Of a stretch of DNA of 62,980 nucleotides, positions 9,640 to 18,890 are shown piece after piece. The position numbers and the translations under genes are program-made. Source of the stretch: Pedosphaera parvula Ellin514 (GTDB taxonomy: Bacteria > Verrucomicrobiota > Verrucomicrobiia > Limisphaerales > Pedosphaeraceae); contig NZ_ABOX02000044.1 of the NCBI RefSeq assembly GCF_000172555.1, positions 1 to 62,980 on the forward strand, in the 5' to 3' direction. Below the pieces are notes generated by a model. It was not told the DNA's origin, ran no database searches, and saw only the letters and a list, made by a program, of their open reading frames with translations. Numbering within the stretch: the first letter of the stretch is position 1; each line of letters begins with the position of its first letter.

Positions 9640-10194
9640 ATGCGATATCTTTGCGCCATCCTTTGTTTCGCAGCGAGTGTGTGCCTTGCGGTGCCGGACC
9701 ACTTGCCTGACGTGGTCTTCCGCGATTTGACCGATGTGCCTCGCCACCCGTTGGAGCCAGCGGAGAAGGACGCTTCGGTGCTGGTTTTTTTCTGGCAGGA
9801 TTGTCCCGTCTCAAATGGCTACGCTCCCGAGTTGAATCGCATCGCCGCCAGCCATACCAACTGCGCGTTTTATATCGTACAGGTTGATCCGGATCTCACG
9901 CCTGCCGCCGCCCGGGAACACGCCACACAGTATCGTCTTTCCATGCCAGTTTTGCTTGATCCCAAACATCAACTCGTAAAACTCGCGCGCGCCACCGTAA
10001 CGCCGGAAGCCGTCGTCTTCGGAAAAAACGGTGACGTGTTATATCGGGGACGCATCGATGACAACTATGCCGCGTTTGGCAAAAAACGTGCCTCGGCCCG
10101 GCAACATGATTTAATTGACGCCTTGGACGCCATCACCACAGGCCAGCCTGTAAAATTCAAGGAAACCAAAGCCATTGGCTGCGTTATCCAATAA
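9640..10194 (+). CDS. Exported redoxin/thioredoxin-like protein (CPVS site)
   Basis: 184-aa exported thioredoxin-fold protein, AhpC/TSA-redoxin type. The ATG at 9640 is preferred over a TTG at 9613 because it opens directly on a signal peptide (M-R-Y-L-C-A-I-L-C-F, ending C-L-A at about 17). The active-site region is F-F-W-Q-D-C-P-V-S-N-G with one cysteine (Cys55) in a C-x-x-S motif instead of C-x-x-C. The usual cis-Pro loop region follows (M-P-V-L-L-D and T-P-E-A-V-V-F). It heads a tight three-gene unit: 19 bases to an 82-aa gene, which is 16 bases from a haem-copper monooxygenase-like gene. A role in redox care of that exported enzyme is inferred from context only. Confidence 0.82.
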   Translation: MRYLCAILCFAASVCLAVPDHLPDVVFRDLTDVPRHPLEPAEKDASVLVFFWQDCPVSNGYAPELNRIAASHTNCAFYIVQVDPDLTPAAAREHATQYRLSMPVLLDPKHQLVKLARATVTPEAVVFGKNGDVLYRGRIDDNYAAFGKKRASARQHDLIDALDAITTGQPVKFKETKAIGCVIQ

Positions 10195-10213
10195 AATAAG
10201 TTAGCATTCGAGC

Positions 10214-10462
10214 ATGTCACGCGATCTAAAATATCCTCGGGAGTGGCTTGAGCGCGTCCCGGCAGTTGTTTTCTCCAGCCTTCAACCTGGAGAGATTCGA
10301 CTCATCTTGCATCCCGGCGCTGGACTCGCCAGCGGTGGTGTGCCGCGAGATGTTCCTGTCGCTCAGATTCCGCCCGAATTGCGTGTCCCAAACACAGCTC
10401 TTTGGATTCATTTCGACGAAAGCTGGAATATCATCCGCGTTTGGAAGAGAGAAGAGTCATGA
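10214..10462 (+). CDS. 82-aa conserved-context protein of unknown function
   Basis: Small soluble protein without signal peptide or membrane segment and without a domain I recognise. It is Pro/Arg-rich with a central H-P-G-A-G-L-A-S-G-G-V and ends W-K-R-E-E-S. It is treated as real because it fits between the redoxin and the monooxygenase with gaps of 19 and 16 bases on the same strand, begins with ATG, and has no better competing frame. It may serve the neighbouring pair, but nothing in its sequence shows how. Confidence 0.55.
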   Translation: MSRDLKYPREWLERVPAVVFSSLQPGEIRLILHPGAGLASGGVPRDVPVAQIPPELRVPNTALWIHFDESWNIIRVWKREES

Positions 10463-10478
10463 TACTAACTGAAACGAT

Positions 10479-11858
10479 ATGAAAGCTCATTTTACTCAAA
10501 ACCGTTCAATCCTGCTGGCAATGATCCTCGCGCTGACATTCGCGGCACGAGTCGCTCAGGCGGGCGACGCCGTCACGTTCAACAACCAGGTCGCCCCCAT
10601 CATTTACCAAAATTGTTCCTCGTGCCATCGCCCGGGCGAAGCGGCCCCGTTTTCCTTGTTGTCGTATGAGGACGTGCGCCGAAAGGGCAAAACGATCGGC
10701 AAGGCCACCGTGTCACATAGCATGCCGCCGTGGAAAGCCGAACCAGCCTCCTACGCCTATCGCGATGAACGCCGCCTCACTGATCAGCAAATCGCCGAGA
10801 TTCAGTCCTGGGTCGCCGGAGGCATGGCCGAGGGCGATTCCTCACAAAAACCCGCTCCGCCGAAATTCGCCTCTGGCTGGCAATTGGGCGAGCCCGACCT
10901 TGTGATTGAGATGCCTGCGGGGTTTCATGTTCCCGCCGACGGGCCGGACATTTATCGCAACATTCCGGTTCAGCTTGGTTTGACGGAGGACAAATGGGTC
11001 ACGGCCATTGACATGAAGCCTTCGGCTCGTGCCGTCGTCCATCACGTCCTGTATTTCGCTGATGGCAGCGGCCACGCCCACGAACGCCCGTCCCAAGGCG
11101 CCGAACCCGGCTACAGCGGCATGCGCGCCGGGCGCCAGGTGATTCCGCTCGGCGGTTGGGCAGTTGGCGCGCAACCGCATTTCTATCCGGACGGCCTCGC
11201 GCTCAAAGTACCGGCGGGATCGGACTTCATCGTCCAATATCATTTCCATCCCACCGGCAAGCCGGAGGTTGAAAAATCGAAGATTGGATTTTACTTCGCC
11301 AAAAAAGCGCCCGAAAGAAACATCACACGCATTCAATTGCCTCCGCACTACTCGCTCTTTTCGGGACTCGATATTCCCGCCGGTGAAAAGGATTTTGTCC
11401 TGCGCGATTCCTATACCTTGCCGGTCGCGGTGGATGGAGTCGGCGTCAGCGCGCACGCACATTACCTCGCCACGCAAATGAAAATGACGGCCACACTCCC
11501 GGACGGCCAGGTTAAGACGCTTCTACTCATCAAGGATTGGGATTTCGCCTGGCAGGACCGGTATTATTTTAAAGACTTCGTTCCGCTGCCCAAAGGAACC
11601 ATGCTGTCGGCGGAAATTCATTGGGACAACTCGGCGGACAATCCGCACAACCCGTCGAACCCGCCTATCCATGTCCAGTGGGGCGAAGAATCCAAAGACG
11701 AGATGGGGAGCATCAGTCTCATCGCCGTGCCGCACGTTGAGTCCGACCTTGGAACTTTAAATAGTGAACTCGCCACCCGCGGCCGAAAACTTGCACGCGA
11801 CAAAATGGCCGCGAATCCCGAATTGGCCAAAAAAGTAATGCGCCTCCTGGCCGACTGA
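10479..11858 (+). CDS. Exported haem c/copper type II monooxygenase-like protein
   Basis: 459-aa periplasmic oxidoreductase. A signal peptide (to about A-Q-A, residue 28) is followed by a small cytochrome c domain with C-S-S-C-H (Cys46, Cys49, His50). The rest resembles the two-domain copper type II ascorbate-dependent monooxygenases (PHM/DBH fold): A-V-V-H-H-V-L-Y-F (His188/189), Q-Y-H-F-H-P-T-G (His255/257) and A-H-A-H-Y-L-A-T-Q-M (with Met334). These are good candidates for the two copper sites. The haem domain may supply electrons in place of ascorbate; this is inference. Third gene of the redoxin unit. The substrate is unknown. Confidence 0.82.
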   Translation: MKAHFTQNRSILLAMILALTFAARVAQAGDAVTFNNQVAPIIYQNCSSCHRPGEAAPFSLLSYEDVRRKGKTIGKATVSHSMPPWKAEPASYAYRDERRLTDQQIAEIQSWVAGGMAEGDSSQKPAPPKFASGWQLGEPDLVIEMPAGFHVPADGPDIYRNIPVQLGLTEDKWVTAIDMKPSARAVVHHVLYFADGSGHAHERPSQGAEPGYSGMRAGRQVIPLGGWAVGAQPHFYPDGLALKVPAGSDFIVQYHFHPTGKPEVEKSKIGFYFAKKAPERNITRIQLPPHYSLFSGLDIPAGEKDFVLRDSYTLPVAVDGVGVSAHAHYLATQMKMTATLPDGQVKTLLLIKDWDFAWQDRYYFKDFVPLPKGTMLSAEIHWDNSADNPHNPSNPPIHVQWGEESKDEMGSISLIAVPHVESDLGTLNSELATRGRKLARDKMAANPELAKKVMRLLAD

Positions 11859-11899
11859 TATTCTGAGTTGCAGTTCAACAATCGTTAGGTGATTTAGCC

Positions 11900-12187
11900 A
11901 TGCTCCAGACAATCATAAACGTTTCATTACTTCTAATCCTTTTCGGTTTCGCTGTGTCGTGGGCATTCCAGGCACCACCCGGGAGGCGCACAGCGCTTTG
12001 GGTGGCTCGAATCGTTGGAGCCACTTTATTCGGATGTTTACCACCAGTGATTATATTCATTCGCGCCAATTCGGCCGCCGATCTAGGAGGTCCTCTTTTT
12101 TTGCCACTGCTTGGTCTGTTAGGCGCGATGCTTGGATTTTTTGCAGGCACCGCTTGTTGCTTTGTTGCCTCTAAGTTGGCGAAATGA
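11900..12187 (+). CDS. Small integral membrane protein
   Basis: 95-aa hydrophobic protein with three probable membrane segments: about 4-21 (I-N-V-S-L-L-L-I-L-F-G-F), 33-54 (W-V-A-R-I-V-G-A-T-L-F-G) and 64-91 (L-P-L-L-G-L-L-G-A-M-L-G-F-F-A-G). No family recognised. It starts 41 bases after the monooxygenase gene and may be read with it. Its stop is followed within 15 bases by repeat copy A3. Confidence 0.6.
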   Translation: MLQTIINVSLLLILFGFAVSWAFQAPPGRRTALWVARIVGATLFGCLPPVIIFIRANSAADLGGPLFLPLLGLLGAMLGFFAGTACCFVASKLAK

Positions 12188-12199
12188 ATAAACCGCCCA

Positions 12200-12259
12200 A
12201 AAGGGGTCGAAAAGGCGTCGGTCCTAATTATTTACACAACCACAAATCTCAAATGCTGC
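12200..12259 (+). repeat. Intergenic repeat A, copy 3 (truncated)
   Basis: AAGGGGTCG, then GGTCCTAATTATTTACACAA and CCACAAATCTCAAATGCTG; the match breaks off before GGCGGAAAAATAATTC. It lies between two plus-strand genes and, if the most upstream start of the next gene is used, would be translated as its N-terminus. Confidence 0.65.
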
Positions 12260-12279
12260 CCCGAGCAGTTCGCGGAGAA

Positions 12280-12588
12280 ATGAAACCAAATTCGAGTCAA
12301 ATTATGAAGCAGTATACACTCAAATGGCCGGACGATTTTGAGGATTATGCGTGGCAGATCGAATCCAAGGGATGGTTCGTTGGCTTGGAAATTATTATTG
12401 ATGGAAAAACACTCAAGCCAATCTTTTATGATCCAGCAAGGCTATCGCAAGATATCCTCGAAGAAATCTCAAGCGCTGGTTTCTTCGTTGAATCCTTTCT
12501 GATTGTCATCCAGCAGGTGACCCGGGAAACCATTGAACGTGCGATTGCTGATCTCGCTAGAACTGGTGGACTGGAACGCCTTGTTTAG
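12280..12588 (+). CDS. Hypothetical soluble protein
   Basis: About 102 aa with no recognised family. The frame is open from 12184, but its first 30 codons are repeat A3 sequence, so that start is rejected. ATG at 12280 has GGAG close upstream; ATG at 12304 (M-K-Q-Y-T-L-K-W-P-D-D-F) is the alternative and marks where a protein-like composition begins. The remainder looks like a compact alpha/beta domain with F-Y-D-P-A-R-L-S-Q-D-I and a C-terminal helix E-T-I-E-R-A-I-A-D-L. Bracketed by repeat copies A3 and A4. Confidence 0.55.
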   Translation: MKPNSSQIMKQYTLKWPDDFEDYAWQIESKGWFVGLEIIIDGKTLKPIFYDPARLSQDILEEISSAGFFVESFLIVIQQVTRETIERAIADLARTGGLERLV

Positions 12589-12618
12589 CCGCAGAGGAAT
12601 CAGGAGCAGCCTAACGGG

Positions 12619-12693
12619 GCGGTCCTAATTATTCCACAACCACAAATTTCAAACGCTGGCGGAAAAATAATTCGATCCCTTTTTCACCCTTCC
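12619..12693 (+). repeat. Intergenic repeat A, copy 4
   Basis: A complete core: GGTCCTAATTATTCCACAAC at 12621-12640, CACAAATTTCAAACGCTGGC at 12641-12660, then GGAAAAATAATTCGATCCC. The ends of the core (GGTCCTAATTATT and AATAATTCGATCC) are imperfect inverted repeats. After CACCCTTCC the A match stops exactly where a repeat B end begins. Confidence 0.75.
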
Positions 12694-12725
12694 TATACCG
12701 AATGCCGAAAGAAATTTCCGAGCGC
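12694..12725 (+). repeat. Repeat B end fragment joined to A4
   Basis: TATACCGAATGCCGAAAGAA followed by ATTTCCGA matches the left end of the 407-bp element at 56588. After about 30 bases the match is lost, shortly before the 3' end of the racemase gene. Confidence 0.65.
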
Positions 12726-12739
12726 GTGATTCCCGAACT

Positions 12740-13942
12740 TCACTTCACAAGGAATGTCGGATTCACCCGCCCCCACACGGCGTAAAGCTCAACCAGAATC
12801 GTCCCAGAGATATCCTCGAGCTCCGTTTGCGTAATCTCCGCCGCGCCCTGCTTCCCGAAGAGCACCACCTCATCGCCCTTTTGAACGTCGGCCAAATCCG
12901 TGACGTCCACCATCACCGTGTTCATGGTGACCCGGCCGACAATGGGGCACCGATGGCCATGGATGAGGACGTTTGCCTTGTTGGAGAACACACGACGATA
13001 GCCATCGGAGTAACCTACCGGGATGTTCGCCAGGCGTGAGTCGCGTGTCAGGGTGAACGTGCGGTCATAACAGATGGTGTTGCCTTTTGGGTAGGCGTTG
13101 ATGGCCGCGACCCGGGATTTGAAGGAGAGCACACGCTGATATTCAGTGTGCGAGGGAACCGTGTCGCCGTACAGTGCGCCGCCGGGCCGAACGAGATCAA
13201 GGCGGGCTTCCGGAACTTCGAGGGTGGCGAAGGAGTTCGCGGTGTGGAGCAGTAGCTTGGAGCGGTCGAGGTGGCCTTCGTGAATGACCCAGGCGGATTC
13301 GGTGTTGAAAGCCGCCAACCCGGCCCGGACATCGGCGACTTCCTCGACCGGGAAATGGGTCATGATGCCCACAATCCGCAGGTTGGGCAGGCGGAGCAGA
13401 GCCAACGCGTCGGCTTTGCCGGCATCGGCCTTGAGTTCGATGCCGTTGCGGCTCATGCCGGCGGAGTTCAGCGCCAGGTGATAGCGGAGGATGATGTGAT
13501 GCCGGTGCGCGAGCACGGATACGTCCTCCGCCAGCGTGAGGCTTCCCAGCAGCTCTTCGATGTCGTAAGGCAGTGCCGCTTCAATTTCCGCCGGGGTAGC
13601 CGTCCGCAGGCGCATGAGTTTCCCTTTGTACCCGGCGGCCCGTGCTTTAGCCGCTTCTTCATTCGAGGTGACGCCAACATAGGGGATCGCGGCTCGGCTA
13701 ATCGCCGGGATCAGCATTGCGATTCCGTGCCCGTAGGCATCGGCCTTCATCACCGCACAAACCTGCGTGTTCGGGCCGACCAGTTTCTTCATTTCCGCAA
13801 GATTGTGTTCGAACGCGGGCTGGGAGATCTCGAGCCAGGCGTGGGCGTTCTGCGCGGTCGGCGTTGGCAGCGGGGTGGTGGTGTGGCAGGCGGTGAGCAG
13901 CAGCAACGCGAGGAAGCCTGAGGCGGTGCGTTTGAAATTCAT
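12740..13942 (-). CDS. Lipoprotein alanine/broad-specificity amino-acid racemase
   Basis: 400-aa fold-type III PLP racemase. Lys66 in C-A-V-M-K-A-D-A-Y-G-H-G binds PLP. Tyr292 in I-C-Y-D-R-T-F-T-L is the opposing catalytic base, and V-G-R-V-T-M-N-T-V-M-V-D-V-T-D is a conserved motif. The start at 13942 is chosen because it opens on a lipoprotein signal peptide with lipobox L-T-A-C (Cys19); an upstream ATG at 13978 would bury that signal. Periplasmic location together with N-S-A-G-M-S-R-N-G recalls the broad-spectrum racemases (Bsr), which make non-canonical D-amino acids for the cell wall; that sub-assignment is inference. Bracketed by repeat copies A4 and A5. Confidence 0.85.
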   Translation of the reverse strand: MNFKRTASGFLALLLLTACHTTTPLPTPTAQNAHAWLEISQPAFEHNLAEMKKLVGPNTQVCAVMKADAYGHGIAMLIPAISRAAIPYVGVTSNEEAAKARAAGYKGKLMRLRTATPAEIEAALPYDIEELLGSLTLAEDVSVLAHRHHIILRYHLALNSAGMSRNGIELKADAGKADALALLRLPNLRIVGIMTHFPVEEVADVRAGLAAFNTESAWVIHEGHLDRSKLLLHTANSFATLEVPEARLDLVRPGGALYGDTVPSHTEYQRVLSFKSRVAAINAYPKGNTICYDRTFTLTRDSRLANIPVGYSDGYRRVFSNKANVLIHGHRCPIVGRVTMNTVMVDVTDLADVQKGDEVVLFGKQGAAEITQTELEDISGTILVELYAVWGRVNPTFLVK

Positions 13943-13993
13943 GGGCCGGACTATCAAACAGTTTTCGTCGAACCGCAATCTCTGTTTTCTCTA

Positions 13994-14066
13994 AAAGGGG
14001 TCACCCAAAAAAGGGTCCTAACTATTTACACAACCACAAATTTCAAACGGTGGCGGGAAAAATAAT
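13994..14066 (+). repeat. Intergenic repeat A, copy 5
   Basis: AAAAGGGGTCACCC, then GGGTCCTAACTATTTACACAA, CCACAAATTTCAAACGGTGG and CGGGAAAAATAATT. It breaks off at AATAATT, where repeat B begins. It lies between the racemase start and the katG 3' end. Confidence 0.75.
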
Positions 14067-14126
14067 TATACCGAATGCCGGAAGAAATTTCCGACTGGCA
14101 GGAGGAATTTTAATTTGAGGCAAGGC
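14067..14126 (+). repeat. Repeat B copy joined to A5
   Basis: ATACCGAATGCCGGAAGAAA, then TTTCCGACTGGCAGGAGGAA and TTTTAATTTGAGGCAAGGC match the left 60 bases of the 56588 element. Together with 12694 this is the second A-B junction, at a different point of A, so B was probably added to A more than once. Confidence 0.7.
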
Positions 14127-14244
14127 GGAGACGCAGGCGCTATCTGGAGAATATCTCCGGTCCCGCGACCTGCCGAATCAACCCATCTCATAAGCTCGAG
14201 TTGAAACGGCAGGCCACTGATAACCGGTTGAAAAACGTCAGCGA

Positions 14245-16903
<2,659 letters not shown>

Positions 16904-17515
16904 ATGTCGCCTGTTACTCACCTGCTTGCCAGTTGGATCATCGCTGCCAAAACGACAAATAATCCCCGTGACTGCCGGCTTGTGACCTTGGCCGGCATTT
17001 TGCCTGACGCAGATGGGCTTGGAATGATTGTGGATGTCGTCAACAATGCAGTCCGACACACGGAAGACTTCTTTTACTACGGAAAATATCACCACTGGCT
17101 TTGGCATGGTGCCTTCGGCGCGATTCTGACAGCCATGTTGCTCGCCTGCTTCGCCCGCCAACGCTGGCGGGTCTAGTTGCTGTGCCTGCTTGTCTTTCAC
17201 CTTCATTTGCTGTGCGACCTGATCGGTTCGCGCGGCCCTTCGCCCGCCGATGTGTGGCGAATCTATTATCTCGGCCCATTCTCATTTCATGGGATGATCG
17301 TCTGGCAAGGACAATGGCCGCTGGACGGCTGGCAAAACCGGATCATTGCCGTGACGCTATTTGTTTGGGCTCTTTGGCTTGCGTCAGAACGCGAGGATTC
17401 GGTCGTGGGTGTTTTCAATCGCCGTGCAGACCGGGTGTTTGTCGGTGTGCTGCGGAAGTGGCGCAATGCCTGGTTGCAAAGAAAACCAAAGTTGCCCGCT
17501 GACGAACCAATTTAA
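16904..17515 (+). pseudogene. YdjM-like membrane metal-dependent hydrolase with an in-frame amber stop
   Basis: Reads as one about 203-codon membrane protein if a single TAG at 17174-17176 is ignored. The first half (M-S-P-V-T-H-L-L-A-S-W, then G-I-L-P-D-A-D-G, then Y-H-H-W-L-W-H-G) and the second half (F-H-L-H-L-L-C-D-L-I-G-S-R-G-P-S, then P-F-S-F-H-G-M) are both parts of the family of inner-membrane metal-dependent hydrolases with conserved His/Asp motifs, and they are in the same frame. A recent nonsense mutation is simplest; amber readthrough or a sequencing error are alternatives. The start at 16904 gives the canonical P-V-T-H-L-L opening. Flanked on its 3' side by repeat A6. Confidence 0.7.
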
Positions 17516-17529
17516 AATCGCGCGAACAG

Positions 17530-17605
17530 GAGATTGGTCCTGGTTACTTTAAACAAGCACGTATTGCAAATACTGGCGGAAAAATAATTCGATCTCTCGT
17601 TCAGC
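17530..17605 (+). repeat. Intergenic repeat A, copy 6
   Basis: A diverged core: GGTCCTGGTTACTTTAAACA, GTATTGCAAATACTGGCGGA, AAAATAATTCGATCTC, then TTCAGCC. Its right end overlaps the last codons of the DUF2459 gene. Confidence 0.65.
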
Positions 17606-18326
17606 CTTTGCCGGCATTCGTGACCTGATTCTTGTCCATTCGCCTCGCCTGGCCACGATGCCAAATGACGCAGCCGGAGCGGCGGGCTTCGGACATGACG
17701 ATCCCTGGTAGCACGCAACGGCGCGGTGACATCGGACAGCCGGTTGCAACAAGCGCCCGGGCCGTCCAGTTGTTGCAATTGTTGAGCATCGAGTAATGGC
17801 CGGTTGCCAGGAAGAAGTTCTCCCTGTGATAGACTGTCGGGAGTGGAACTGGCCTGCCCTGGGCGTTCAAGGCGTAGTAGTCCTGAATATACGCACAGAG
17901 GTGTGCCAGGCCGGATTGGGAAACTGGCACGGCAACAATCTCTTTTCCGACGTCTGCATATTCGTCGATGATCGGGCCACTGAAGGCATGAGCAAACAGC
18001 ACGCTGCCCTTCGAGTCAAACATTGCTCGGAACACAACCCGCATCGTCCAGGGATAGCGGTAACCCTCGCTGTCGCCCCAGCCCACTTCGAGATACTCCG
18101 CCTGTGGAAACTCCTTGTGCTCCGGCCAGAGGCCCGAAGGGATGTCCGCTGTACGAATGATGATTCCCGCGTGCAGGCCGCGGTGTATCACGTATACTGT
18201 TCTTGGAATTTGCCCCGACTGAGATGGTGCCGCAGACGAACCGTTGACCGGCCAAACGCAGCCGAGACTTGAAAGCGCAAGGATTACCAAAACGCAAAGT
18301 AAATTGCCTTTACGGATGAGGTTCAT
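17601..18326 (-). CDS. DUF2459-family lipoprotein
   Basis: 241-aa probable lipoprotein: signal peptide with L-S-S-L-G-C (Cys23). The DUF2459 pattern is clear: V-Y-V-I-H-R-G-L-H-A-G-I-I, then W-P-E-H-K-E-F-P-Q-A-E-Y-L-E-V-G-W-G-D near the start, and N-N-C-N-N-W-T-A-R-A-L later; the conserved His and Cys suggest a papain-like/NlpC-type fold, but no activity is established. The last five codons (about 17601-17615) touch repeat A6, so the natural C-terminus may have been altered by the repeat. Bracketed by A6 and A7. Confidence 0.78.
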   Translation of the reverse strand: MNLIRKGNLLCVLVILALSSLGCVWPVNGSSAAPSQSGQIPRTVYVIHRGLHAGIIIRTADIPSGLWPEHKEFPQAEYLEVGWGDSEGYRYPWTMRVVFRAMFDSKGSVLFAHAFSGPIIDEYADVGKEIVAVPVSQSGLAHLCAYIQDYYALNAQGRPVPLPTVYHRENFFLATGHYSMLNNCNNWTARALVATGCPMSPRRCVLPGIVMSEARRSGCVIWHRGQARRMDKNQVTNAGKG

Positions 18327-18452
18327 GCTGAATCCTTGGTTCGCTCAAGCATCAACGCAACCTAAACGGATCGTGCATCACTGTCCAAAATAAGTTCGAA
18401 AAGTCGTCGCTGAATCGGAGCTTTTATTGGAAACGCCAATGACTATCGAAAC

Positions 18453-18645
18453 AAAAGGGGCGGCCCTCGTTACTTACACAACCACAAATTTCAAATGCTG
18501 GCGGAAAAATAATTCGATTCCTTGTTCACCCTTCCTGACCGCAATTCGGTTCGGCCCATAAACCTTCGCGCGATTGCAGCGAGCCTGGACGCAGCACCGC
18601 GTTTACCTTTGAGCCCATCCTCCACCTCAACGCGGAAATCCGCCC
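18453..18645 (+). repeat. Intergenic repeat A, copy 7 (longest)
   Basis: The fullest copy, about 190 bases: AAAAGGGGCGGCCCTCGTTA, CACAACCACAAATTTCAAAT, GCTGGCGGAAAAATAATTCG, then TTCACCCTTCCTGACC, AACCTTCGCGCGATTGCAGC, GCACCGCGTTTACC and CTCAACGCGGAAATCCGCCC. Read backwards it has an open frame whose peptide matches copy 1 over about 40 residues (K-R-G-A-A-S, E-L-R-S-G, S-N-Y-F-S-A-S). It lies between DUF2459 and the kinase operon. Confidence 0.78.
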
Positions 18646-18890
18646 CTTGCGCGGCAAGAACTTAAGAGATTCGAACCGCTCCTTCGATTGTTAGTTTTTA
18701 AAATACTTCGGCAAAAACGCAACACCTCCGCAACCCGCATTGACACATCTCAATCAATCCATATCGCTTTTAGCGGTAATTGCGTTACATTGATAAACTT
18801 TATCGTCATGCAAATCCAGGGAACCAGCCAGAAAATCCAAGTGGCCCTAAGTTGTGGCATCCCGCAGGCCCACCCCACCATGAGGAAGCT

